DNA from: Bryobacterales bacterium
GTDB taxonomy: Bacteria > Acidobacteriota > Terriglobia > Bryobacterales > Bryobacteraceae
Assembly: GCA_016716385.1 (NCBI GenBank)
Contig: JADJWL010000010.1
Coordinates: 62,001-126,000 of the forward strand
Direction: 5' to 3'
DNA length: 64,000 nt
The notes beneath the pieces were generated by a model. It was not told where the DNA came from. It worked only from the letters and a program-made list of their open reading frames with translations, and did not search any database. Numbering within the stretch: position 1 is the first letter of the stretch; each line of letters begins with the position of its first letter. Of this stretch, positions 17,020 through 25,104 are shown piece by piece. A program made the translations under genes and the position numbers.

Positions 17020-18121
17020 GGTTTAGCAGCTCGCGCGGATCGAACATCCGCTTCACACGCTTCATGAGTTCCAGGTCCGGCCCTGGTTCGGGCCATAAGA
17101 CAAGCTCGGTGGTTTGATGCTCTGGAGAACACTCCAGTATAACTTTCCCGACGGGAATCTCCGCCGGGTTGCCGTTGGGACAGTAGAGGTAGGTCACGCC
17201 GCTGCCTGCCCGGGAGATCGCCGGTCCCGAAGCGTGGCGCAGGACCGCCGCGACCTCAGCCAGCGTCGAGGTCACGCGCATGACAAGGCCCTCCGGGTGG
17301 TCCGCCAGAAACCGGGGCGTTGCCTCGCGCAGTTGGCCGGCCAGCCCTTCCGGTGCGTGGACAAGCGGCCCCAGCGCGCCGAGTTCCCGCTGGTAGCGGC
17401 CGATGACGGCGGCGTTGCCCCCCACCTCGATCGAGAGCACCCATCCTTCCAGCCCAAACCAGGCGGCGGCCTGCGGATTCAGCAGGTCCAGCGCGGCCGG
17501 CTGCAACACGCCCGCCAGGATCCGGCGGCGGACGGCATCCGTTTCATCAAGCGAATGGAAGGCCAGCAGAAAGTGGCGCGACTCCGGCGGCAGCGGGACG
17601 ATCTTGAAATTCACTGTCGCAATGGCCGCCAGCGTGCCGAAAGACCCGATCAGGAGCTTTCCCATGTCAAGACCGGCGACGTTCTTCACCACCATGCCGC
17701 CCGTGCGGACCAGCTTCCCTTCGAGCGTGGCGAAGGTCATGCCGATGACCAGATCCCGCGCCGTTCCGTACAACCGGCGGCGGGGTCCGGCGGTGTTCGC
17801 TGCCAGCACGCCGCCGACGGTGGCGGCGCCGGCAAACGGCGGATCCAGCGGCACGGCCTGCTGGTTCTCCGCGAGCACACGGGTCAACTCGGCCCAGCGG
17901 ATCCCGGCTTCGACACTGATGGTCAGGTCGCGGGGCTTGTACTGCAGGACCCGGGTTAGCCCCGCGGTGGTCACGCGGACATCGGCCGCGGCCGGCGGAC
18001 CGCCCATGCGGTTCTTCGAAAACCCGCCGCCCACCAGGATGCTGCGTCCCGCCGAGGCAGACCCCGCCAGGTGCGAAGCCAGTTCTTCCGGCGTCCGCGG
18101 CTCGTGAATTTCCTGTGGCAA
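16994..18121 (-). CDS. glcE: glycolate oxidase FAD-binding subunit
   Basis: The coding part is a FAD_binding_4 protein of about 375 residues. The flavin segments are ILVGGGFSKNRMGG (near residue 30) and PFAGAATVGGVLAANTAGPRRRLYGTARDL (about residues 94-123), typical of GlcE. The frame stays open far upstream, but that part is antisense to the divergent aldo/keto reductase. The first plausible start in front of the conserved region is the TTG at 18121; there is no ATG or GTG and no strong ribosome site, so the start is uncertain by a few codons. GlcE works with GlcD and GlcF in glycolate dehydrogenase. It overlaps glcF by 26 bases. The expected glcD gene is not upstream, where the divergent gene begins only 48 bases away. 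Confidence 0.88.
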   Translation of the reverse strand: MPQEIHEPRTPEELASHLAGSASAGRSILVGGGFSKNRMGGPPAAADVRVTTAGLTRVLQYKPRDLTISVEAGIRWAELTRVLAENQQAVPLDPPFAGAATVGGVLAANTAGPRRRLYGTARDLVIGMTFATLEGKLVRTGGMVVKNVAGLDMGKLLIGSFGTLAAIATVNFKIVPLPPESRHFLLAFHSLDETDAVRRRILAGVLQPAALDLLNPQAAAWFGLEGWVLSIEVGGNAAVIGRYQRELGALGPLVHAPEGLAGQLREATPRFLADHPEGLVMRVTSTLAEVAAVLRHASGPAISRAGSGVTYLYCPNGNPAEIPVGKVILECSPEHQTTELVLWPEPGPDLELMKRVKRMFDPRELLNRGRLFSRI

Positions 18122-18169
18122 ACCATTACTGTACCGCGGTCGGCCGCCGGGTGTGGTAGAGTCGCGGCC

Positions 18170-19684
18170 ATGGGCCACACCTACTCCCGCCGCGACGCCA
18201 TGCGCCTGATGCAGGGGGCCGCGATGGCGACAACGTTTCTGCCGGTCGCGGGCCGCCACCGCGCCTGGTCGCACCCCGTGGACCGGCCGCTCATGACGCG
18301 CCCGCTCGGCCGCACGGGCCGCGAAGTCACCACGTTCGGCCTGGCCGGCGGCAACAAAGTCATGTGGGACCTGCCCGGCGATGAGGGCGTCGAGATTGTC
18401 GTCAAGGCGATCCGCGCCGGAATCACCTATCTCGAAACCGCCAACAACTATCAGTTGAGCCAGCGCAACTACAACAAGGCGTTCAGGATCCTGCACCTCA
18501 TTCCGGGAGAGCCCGGGTATGACGCGGCTCTTCGAGGCCGCCTGTTCCTGGGCACCAAGACGAGCTTGCGCACGGCCGTCGCGCGCGGCGGCGCGCAGCC
18601 GGTGGGGCGCGCCGGAAGCGGGATGAAGACCTGCGTGGAGGATTTGCACCGCGCCCTCAGCCAGTTCTTCGGCGACGGCCAGGGCAACTATCCCGACGGC
18701 GCCTACCTCGACCTGATGCAGATCCACTCCCTGACGCATGAGCGCGATGTCGACGCAGCGTTCGAAGGGATGGAGAACCCCGGCGACAAGACCCTGCCGC
18801 GCATCGGCGCGCTCGCCGGACTGATCGATTTCCGCGACGGCACCAACTACACCGGAGTCAATCCCGGGCAGAAGAAGCTGATCCGCCACATCGGCATCAC
18901 CGGGCACGAGAACCCGACTGCGCACATGGAGGCCATGCGGCGCGACACGCGGAACGATCTGGAAACCCTTCTCGTCGTGATCAACCCGAACGACCGGCAC
19001 TACTTCTGCCACCAGACCAACTCGGTGCCGCTGGCGGCGGCGAAGAACATGGGCATCATCGGCATGAAGGTATTCGCTGATGGCGCCTTCTACGGGCTGG
19101 AAAAGCGCTACGCCGGACGGCCGGGCCAGTCCGTCCCGACTGTGGGTCAACCCGGCAAGGTGCCGCACACCGACTTCCTCCAGTACACGCTCTCGGCGCC
19201 GGGCGTCAGCACCCTGATCGCCGGGATCGGCCTGATTGACCGCTCGAATGACCCCTCGCGCGACCAGCTTGTGGCCGATCTGGCGGCCTGCCAGATGCCC
19301 GAGGCGCTCTCCGAGGCGCGCCGGCGGCAGATCGAGGTCCGGACCGCGGAACTGCACGGCATCGACAACAACTTCTTCCAGCGGCCGCCGAGCGGCCTGC
19401 TGCCGCCGCACACAGTCACGGCGCAGATCGAGGCTGGCGGACCGGCCGTCCGGGTGCGCTGGAACACCGCGCTGGCCGGGGGCGACCCGATTGTCCGCTA
19501 CGAGATTTACCGGCGCGACACCCTCGTCGCCAGTATCCCCTATGCGCCCCAGATGACGCCGGAACCTTTCTCGTACCTGGACCGGGACGCTCCCGCGTCC
19601 CAATTGGGAGGGCTCTGGTATCGGGTGCGCGCGGTGGACTCCGGCGGGCGCACGGCCGACTCGATCTCGGCGAAACCAGCCTGA
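18170..19684 (+). CDS. Tat-exported aldo/keto reductase with C-terminal Fn3-like domain
   Basis: The 504-residue protein starts with a twin-arginine leader (YSRRDAMRLMQGAAMATTFLPVAG). An aldo/keto reductase barrel begins at RPLGRTGREVTTFGLAGG. Of the catalytic tetrad, tyrosine (in ETANNY), lysine (in LGTKTS) and histidine (in LMQIHSL) are present, but the usual aspartate of DTAxxY is glutamate here. The barrel carries extra sequence between strands. The last 85 or so residues, from TVTAQIEAGGPAVRVRWNTA to the end, look like a fibronectin type III module (YEIYRRD, WYRVRAVDSGG). Exported aldo/keto reductases are seen in acidobacteria and planctomycetes; the substrate is unknown. It is divergent from glcE and 28 bases upstream of the S41-like gene. 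Confidence 0.87.
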   Translation: MGHTYSRRDAMRLMQGAAMATTFLPVAGRHRAWSHPVDRPLMTRPLGRTGREVTTFGLAGGNKVMWDLPGDEGVEIVVKAIRAGITYLETANNYQLSQRNYNKAFRILHLIPGEPGYDAALRGRLFLGTKTSLRTAVARGGAQPVGRAGSGMKTCVEDLHRALSQFFGDGQGNYPDGAYLDLMQIHSLTHERDVDAAFEGMENPGDKTLPRIGALAGLIDFRDGTNYTGVNPGQKKLIRHIGITGHENPTAHMEAMRRDTRNDLETLLVVINPNDRHYFCHQTNSVPLAAAKNMGIIGMKVFADGAFYGLEKRYAGRPGQSVPTVGQPGKVPHTDFLQYTLSAPGVSTLIAGIGLIDRSNDPSRDQLVADLAACQMPEALSEARRRQIEVRTAELHGIDNNFFQRPPSGLLPPHTVTAQIEAGGPAVRVRWNTALAGGDPIVRYEIYRRDTLVASIPYAPQMTPEPFSYLDRDAPASQLGGLWYRVRAVDSGGRTADSISAKPA

Positions 19685-19712
19685 CTGATATACTGAGGGC
19701 ACTAGGTGGTTC

Positions 19713-20936
19713 ATGAATAGCCGCGCGAAATTTCTCTTTGTTTTCGCCTCGACGACGCTGGTGGCGCTCCTTCTCACCGGCGCGGTGATCGGCAAGAGCG
19801 CTTCCCGGGACGAGGGTCCATATAAGCACCTGGCGGTGTTCACCGAGGTGCTCAACCGCATTCGCAGCGAATACGTGGAAGAGCCCAACATGAAGAGCGT
19901 CACGGTGGGCGCGTTGAACGGCATGCTCGAATCGATCGACCCGTTTGCCAGCTACCTTAACGCCGATCAGTACAAGGAATGGGCCAAGAAGCGGGACGCG
20001 CACAAGGGCGATGTCGGGCTGGTGCTGGCCAAGCGCTCCGGCATGATGAACGTGGTCGGCTCGCTCGCCGGTTCCCCCGCGGCGCAGGCCGGCATTCAGG
20101 CAGGCGACTGGATCGAGAGCATCACCGGGGTCGCCACGCGGGACATGCCCTTGGCCTACGCGGAGATTCTGCTGCGCGGCGCGCCGGGATCGACGGTGGA
20201 GCTGTCCGTCCTGCGCAGCCGGCGTCCAGAGCCCCAGAAGATTGTGGTGACGCGTGCGGTTGTGCAGCAGCCCCCCGTGGAGGCGCGGCTGATGCGGGAA
20301 GAGGCCGGCTACATCCGTCCGATGTCCCTCGTGGAGGGCAAAGTGGCCGAAGTGGCCGCCGCGGTGAAGCGCCTGGAAGGCGAGGGAGCGCGCCGGATCG
20401 TGCTTGACCTGCGCAACTGCTCGCTGGGTCCGGTGGAAGCCGGCGTCGAACTGGCGAACCTGTTTCTCGATTCCGGGCTGATCACGTACGCGACCGGGCA
20501 GAAGTACTCGCGCGAGAATCACCAGGCGGATCCCGCTAAGACGGTGACGAAGCTGCCCGTGCTGGTGATCGCCAATCGCGGGACTGCCGGAGCCGCGGAG
20601 GTTGCCGCGGGCGCACTGCTCGACGCCGGACGCGCCAACGTCGCGGGCGAGCGAAGCTATGGCGCGGCCGCGGTCACACGCACGGTCCCGCTCGACGATG
20701 GCGGCGCCATCATCCTGTCCGTGGCCAAGTACTATTCGCCTTCGGGCAAATCGATCCCGGACAACGGCGTGATGCCGCAGAAATTGCTGCCCGAACCGGA
20801 GGCTCCCGTCGAACTCGATGAGAACGGCGTGCCGATCGGCGATGGCACAGTTGACCCGGCCAAGCGCGCGGAGATGCAGCAGACGTATCTTGAGGACATT
20901 CTGAATCTGAAGCCGGAAGATTTCAGGAGCAAGTAG
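19713..20936 (+). CDS. S41-family protease homologue lacking catalytic Ser and Lys
   Basis: The 407-residue protein has an N-terminal signal anchor (residues 7-25), a helical N domain (LNRIRSEYVEEP, MLESIDPFASYLNADQY) and a PDZ domain (SLAGSPAAQAGIQAGDWIESI). The C-terminal-processing-peptidase core follows. In active members the nucleophile lies in a GTASASE-type motif and the lysine in GxxTFGKG, 25 residues later. Here the first motif reads NRGTAGAAE, so glycine 293 replaces serine, and the second reads GERSYGAA, so alanine 318 replaces lysine. The fold is otherwise well kept, including the late YYSPSGKSIPDNGVMP segment. I infer a periplasmic, catalytically inactive S41 homologue, perhaps a peptide-binding or regulatory protein. 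It is followed by a strong hairpin. Confidence 0.88.
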   Translation: MNSRAKFLFVFASTTLVALLLTGAVIGKSASRDEGPYKHLAVFTEVLNRIRSEYVEEPNMKSVTVGALNGMLESIDPFASYLNADQYKEWAKKRDAHKGDVGLVLAKRSGMMNVVGSLAGSPAAQAGIQAGDWIESITGVATRDMPLAYAEILLRGAPGSTVELSVLRSRRPEPQKIVVTRAVVQQPPVEARLMREEAGYIRPMSLVEGKVAEVAAAVKRLEGEGARRIVLDLRNCSLGPVEAGVELANLFLDSGLITYATGQKYSRENHQADPAKTVTKLPVLVIANRGTAGAAEVAAGALLDAGRANVAGERSYGAAAVTRTVPLDDGGAIILSVAKYYSPSGKSIPDNGVMPQKLLPEPEAPVELDENGVPIGDGTVDPAKRAEMQQTYLEDILNLKPEDFRSK

Positions 20937-20943
20937 TCAAGCG

Positions 20944-20969
20944 GAACGGGCGATCGGCTTCGCCCGTTC
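20944..20969. terminator. bidirectional hairpin terminator
   Basis: GAACGGGCGA (20944-20953) and TCGCCCGTTC (20960-20969) form a perfect 10-base-pair stem with a 6-base loop. It lies in the 57-base gap between two convergent genes, so it can serve both strands. The T-rich tail on the plus strand (CACGTTT) is short. Confidence 0.7.
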
Positions 20970-20993
20970 TCACGTTTCGCTCACAAAGGAAAG

Positions 20994-21314
20994 TTAGAGA
21001 GTCTTGAGGTAGGCCAGGACGTTCGCCAGTTCGTCCTTCTCGAGGTCGGACGCGGGCATCCCCTTCTCAGGGTTGCCTTCCTGAATGATCTGTGTGACGT
21101 TGGCATCGGTGGGCGCCTTGCCGTTGGCCATCTTCTCTTTCTTGTACAGCCCCTTCAGCCCCGGCCCCATCTTCTTTTCGTCGCTGTCGGCGTTGTGGCA
21201 GATCTCGCAGCGTTCCTCGAACACTTCCTTACCCTTGGCCGCGTCAGCCATCGCCGGCAGGGTCAGGCTCATCGCCAGACCGATTCCACACAAAGCAGTT
21301 TGGATCTTCGACAT
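20994..21314 (-). CDS. small monoheme cytochrome c
   Basis: The 106-residue protein has a signal peptide ending MADA, then a class I cytochrome c domain with heme motif CEICH (residues 36-40). Lower down are GPGLKGLY and the probable axial methionine in EKGMPASDL, with the C-terminal helix LANVLAYLKTL. It is a soluble periplasmic electron carrier. Its start is only 24 bases from the divergent DUF2064 gene. No clear redox partner is adjacent, so its role in the chain is open. Confidence 0.9.
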   Translation of the reverse strand: MSKIQTALCGIGLAMSLTLPAMADAAKGKEVFEERCEICHNADSDEKKMGPGLKGLYKKEKMANGKAPTDANVTQIIQEGNPEKGMPASDLEKDELANVLAYLKTL

Positions 21315-21338
21315 ATCTTTTTAGTGTACAATCCTCGC

Positions 21339-21974
21339 GTGCGGCCCGTCTTGATCCTGTTCGCCAAGGCGCCTGTTCCGGGCCGCGTCAAGACGCGCCT
21401 TGCCGTTCACGTTGGCGCGGAGAAGGCAGCAGCCTTGCATCGCGCATTCGCACTCGATACGCTCGGCGTCCTGCGGCAGGCCGCGGGATTGGCCGGAGCC
21501 CGCGTCGAGATTCACACGGACACTCCCACAGACGCCTGGGACGGCCTGGAGGTTCCCGTGCGGTTGCAGGCCGCGGGAGATCTCGGCGCGCGCATGCTGG
21601 CCGCACTGGACGCGGCTCTGGCCGCGGGAGACGCGCCCGCCTGCATTGTGGGCAGCGACGCCCCGGCGCTGCCGGCCGCGCATCTCGTGGACCTGCTTTC
21701 CCGCGATGCGGAGGCGGCGCTTGGACCCGCCGAAGACGGAGGCTACTACGCCATCTCGTGCCGTCGCACGCATCCACGCATGTTCCATGGTGTGCGCTGG
21801 TCCCACGGTGAGACCTTGCTGGACACCGAGGCGGCGATGCGCGCGTGCGGCCTCACGACGGAGCGCGGCCCAGCCTGGCGGGACATCGATGATTGGGAAG
21901 ACGTCGTGCGGCTTCAGGCGGACGGGCAAGCGGCACACCATACGCACCTGGCGCTGCAGCGCCTGCTAGCCTAA
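21339..21974 (+). CDS. DUF2064 / TIGR04282-type glycosyltransferase-like protein
   Basis: The 211-residue protein begins at a GTG directly before the conserved VLILFAKAPVPGRVKTRLA, the nucleotide-binding start of the TIGR04282/DUF2064 family; the frame upstream lacks similarity. Other family segments are IVGSDAPALPAAHL and ALGPAEDGGYYAISC. These proteins have a GT-A-like Rossmann fold and have been linked to arsenosugar-type biosynthesis in some bacteria, but most members are uncharacterised. There is no radical SAM or arsenite methyltransferase partner here, so I would not assign arsenosugar synthesis. The TonB-dependent receptor starts 6 bases downstream, suggesting co-transcription. Confidence 0.85.
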   Translation: MRPVLILFAKAPVPGRVKTRLAVHVGAEKAAALHRAFALDTLGVLRQAAGLAGARVEIHTDTPTDAWDGLEVPVRLQAAGDLGARMLAALDAALAAGDAPACIVGSDAPALPAAHLVDLLSRDAEAALGPAEDGGYYAISCRRTHPRMFHGVRWSHGETLLDTEAAMRACGLTTERGPAWRDIDDWEDVVRLQADGQAAHHTHLALQRLLA

Positions 21975-21980
21975 GGATCT

Positions 21981-24900
21981 ATGCGGTTGTTGTTGTACTG
22001 CCTGCTCGCGGCCCCCGCCGCCGCGCAGGTGACCACGGGTTCCGTCTCCGGTTTCATTCTCGATCCCAGCCAGCGCCCCATCGCTGCAGCCCGCGTCGAG
22101 GCCCGCTCTTCCGAAACCGGGGTCGAACGGCGCGTGCGCACCGACGCCTCCGGGTACTATCTGCTCGCCGAACTGCCGCCCGGGACCTACGACGTGCAGG
22201 CCGAAGCGCCCGGATTCGAACCCGTCGAGGCGCCGGCGGTCAGGGTCACGGTCAACACGCGCGCCCGCGCCGACTTCGCACTGCCTGTCGCGGGTGTCCG
22301 TTCCTCTCTTGAAGTGTCCGCCCGCGTGAAGCGCATCGAAACGGAGTCCGCCGATCTCGGACTCGTGCTTGACCGCACCTCGATTCAGCGCCTGCCGCTC
22401 AACCGCCGCGAGTTCCTGCAACTGGCATTGCTGGCTCCCGGCGTGATGCCACCGGTGCAGAATTCGGAGCTGTCCGCGCGCGGATCGTTCGCCATGCATT
22501 CCGGCGGCGCGCGCGAGGAGTTCAACAACTACCTCATTGACGGCGCCGACAACAACGATCAGTACCTGAACACGTTCGCCCTGCAGCCCAGCGTCGATGC
22601 CATCGAGGAGTTCAAGATCGCCACCAACGCGTACTCCGCCGAGTACGGCCGCAATGCCGGAGGACAGGTGAATGTGATCACGCGCGGCGGCACAAACCAG
22701 GTCCACGGCGCGCTCTACGAGTATCTGCGCAACCGCGTCTTCGACGCGCGAAACTTCTTCGCGCCGGACCGTCCGAAACTGATCCGGAACCAGTTCGGCG
22801 GCGCGGCCGGCGGTCCGCTGCGGCGTGACCGGACGTTCTACTTCGTCAACGCCGACGCCCTGCGCGAGCGGCGCGGACTGACGAGGCTCGGCGTGGTGCC
22901 GAGCCTGGCGGAGCGCGAGGGCGACTTCGCGGCGTCGGGCGCCACCGTCTTCGATCCGTTCACGCGGCAACCCTTTCCCGGAAACCGGATTCCGGCCAAC
23001 CGGATCTCTCCCGTCGGACGGCAGGTGCTCGGCCTGTTCCCGCTGCCGAACCGCGAAGGCGCGGTGAACCATGTCGCACAGCCCACGCTGCGGGAGGGCC
23101 TGTCGCAGGTGCATGCCCGCGCCGATCACCGGCTGTCGAGTGCGGGACAGCTCACGCTGCGGTACAGCTTCGGCGAGCAGGACCTGTCCGAGCCGTTCGC
23201 CGAGGAACTCACCGATATTGCCGGCTTCGGAAACGTCGTCCAAAACCGCTCGCACAACGCCATGGCGCAGCACACGCACGCCTTCTCGCCCGCCGTGATT
23301 CATACCCTGCGGCTGGGGTTCGGCCGCAACATCCGCCAGGTGCAGGCGGAGAATGCGGGTCGCGACGTCGGCCGCGAATGGGGCGTCGGATGGCTCAACG
23401 TGGCGGAACGGGACCGCGGCTACCCGCTTTTCAACGTGGCCGGCTATTCGGCGGTCGGAGATCCCGCCCAGCTTCCTATCGGCCGTCACATCAACACCTA
23501 TCAGGCGATCGAAAGCGTGGCTCTGACGCGTGGCGCGCACACGCTGAAGCTTGGCGCCGAGGTCCGGCATCAGCGGCTCACGGGCTTCCTCGACTACTTC
23601 GCGCGCGGGTCGCTCAGTTTCTCCGGACAGCTCTCCGGCTCCGGACTCTCCGACCTTCTGCTCGGTTTTCCGTCCTTCGGCCTGCAGGCGCAGTTCGACA
23701 ACCGGCAGGCGCTCCGCTCCACCGCGACGGATTTCTACGCGCAGGACGACTGGAAGCTCCATCCGAGCCTGACCCTGAACCTCGGGGTCCGCTACGAGTT
23801 CCGCACGCCGCCCGTCGATCCGGCCGACCGAATGGCGATCTTCGATCCGGCAGCCGGACAAGTGGTGAACGTGGGCAGCGGCGGCTTCTCCCGCTCCGGG
23901 CTGCGGGCGGACCGCAACAACCTGGCGCCGCGTGTGGGTCTGGCGTGGAGTTTCGCGCCGGACTGGGTGCTGCGGTCGGGCTACGGCGTGTATTACGACG
24001 CCAGCATGCTCGTGATCAATTCCTCGCTCTATTTCAATCCGCCGTACTTCAACGTGCGCGTCTTCTTTCCCACCGCGCAGGGCCTGCTGACGCTCGACGA
24101 CCCGTTCCCCGCGGGCGGTGGCATCACGCCTCCGCCCTCACCGAACACGTTGAACCCGGACCTGGTGACGGCCTACCTCCAGCATTGGAACTTCGGCGTG
24201 CAGCGGCAGCTCGGCGCATCGGCTGTGGTGTCGCTGGCGTACGCGGGATCGAAGGGCACGCAACTGATCCGGTCACGCGACGCGAACCAGCCGCGGCCCG
24301 GTCCGGGCAACTTGCAGGGGCGGCGGCCGAACCCGGCGTTCGGCGGGATCTTCTTCACCGAGAACGGCGCCAACTCGAACTTCCATTCGCTTCAGGCGTC
24401 GGTGGACCGGCGTTTTGCGCGGAGCTTCGCCATCCTGGCGTCCTACACGTATTCGAAGTCGATCGACGAGGCGTCAGCGTTTCTCGGCGTCAAGGCGGAT
24501 AAGAACTTTCCCCAGGACAGCCGGAATACGCGCGCCGAGCGTGCCGTGTCGAGCTTTGACATGCCCCACCGATTCGTCGCCGCGGCCACGTGGCTGCCGC
24601 AAACGCGGGCCTGGTGGAGCCGTCGCTGGGAACTGCGCAGCATCGTGACCGCGCAGGCCGGCCAGCCGTTCACGCCCGTCCTTCGCTTCGACAATTCGAA
24701 TACGGGAAACAGCGGCGGGATCTTCGGTCTCGACCGGCCGAACCTCGTGGGTGACCCGAAACTCGCCGCGCGCACGCCCGAACGATGGTTCGACACGGGC
24801 GCGTTCGCGGTCGCGCCTCCGTTCACCTTCGGCAACGCCGGACGGAACATCGTGCGTGGACCCGGTGTGCTGCAGTTCGATCTCGCCGCCGGACGGCGCT

Positions 24901-25073
24901 TCATCCTGAGCGAACGATTCACGCTGCTGACCGACGCCCAGGCGTTCAACCTCTTCAACCGCACGCAGTTCGATCTGCCTGAACTCTTCGCCGACCAGCC
25001 ATCGACGTTCGGCCGCATCTTCTCCGCGCGGCCGCCGCGGCAGTTGCAGTTCGCGCTACGCCTGGAGTGGTGA
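21981..25073 (+). CDS. TonB-dependent receptor with carboxypeptidase-regulatory-like domain (Oar-like)
   Basis: The 1030-residue protein has a very short signal peptide (MRLLLYCLLAAPAAAQ), then a CarboxypepD_reg-like domain (about residues 20-95: GSVSGFILDPSQRPIAAARV to ASGYYLLAELPPGTYDV). A TonB plug region follows (LPLNRREFLQLALLAPGV, and NNYLIDGADNN through GRNAGGQVNVITRGGTNQ). The rest is a large outer-membrane barrel ending in an aromatic-rich strand (LQFALRLEW). This is the Oar-like architecture hugely expanded in Solibacter relatives, thought to import large substrates such as glycans or peptides. The ribosome site AAGGA precedes the ATG. It starts 6 bases after the DUF2064 gene; an M3 peptidase follows 31 bases later. 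Substrate is unknown. Confidence 0.93.
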   Translation: MRLLLYCLLAAPAAAQVTTGSVSGFILDPSQRPIAAARVEARSSETGVERRVRTDASGYYLLAELPPGTYDVQAEAPGFEPVEAPAVRVTVNTRARADFALPVAGVRSSLEVSARVKRIETESADLGLVLDRTSIQRLPLNRREFLQLALLAPGVMPPVQNSELSARGSFAMHSGGAREEFNNYLIDGADNNDQYLNTFALQPSVDAIEEFKIATNAYSAEYGRNAGGQVNVITRGGTNQVHGALYEYLRNRVFDARNFFAPDRPKLIRNQFGGAAGGPLRRDRTFYFVNADALRERRGLTRLGVVPSLAEREGDFAASGATVFDPFTRQPFPGNRIPANRISPVGRQVLGLFPLPNREGAVNHVAQPTLREGLSQVHARADHRLSSAGQLTLRYSFGEQDLSEPFAEELTDIAGFGNVVQNRSHNAMAQHTHAFSPAVIHTLRLGFGRNIRQVQAENAGRDVGREWGVGWLNVAERDRGYPLFNVAGYSAVGDPAQLPIGRHINTYQAIESVALTRGAHTLKLGAEVRHQRLTGFLDYFARGSLSFSGQLSGSGLSDLLLGFPSFGLQAQFDNRQALRSTATDFYAQDDWKLHPSLTLNLGVRYEFRTPPVDPADRMAIFDPAAGQVVNVGSGGFSRSGLRADRNNLAPRVGLAWSFAPDWVLRSGYGVYYDASMLVINSSLYFNPPYFNVRVFFPTAQGLLTLDDPFPAGGGITPPPSPNTLNPDLVTAYLQHWNFGVQRQLGASAVVSLAYAGSKGTQLIRSRDANQPRPGPGNLQGRRPNPAFGGIFFTENGANSNFHSLQASVDRRFARSFAILASYTYSKSIDEASAFLGVKADKNFPQDSRNTRAERAVSSFDMPHRFVAAATWLPQTRAWWSRRWELRSIVTAQAGQPFTPVLRFDNSNTGNSGGIFGLDRPNLVGDPKLAARTPERWFDTGAFAVAPPFTFGNAGRNIVRGPGVLQFDLAAGRRFILSERFTLLTDAQAFNLFNRTQFDLPELFADQPSTFGRIFSARPPRQLQFALRLEW

Positions 25074-25104
25074 GCGCCGCTGCTATCCTGGTTTCTTGCC
25101 CGCC

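Noticed and set aside
18122..19924. Very long minus-strand open frame joined upstream of glcE
   Set aside because: It is antisense to the aldo/keto reductase and the start of the S41 gene, shows no family motif, and its open state is explained by GC-rich codon usage.
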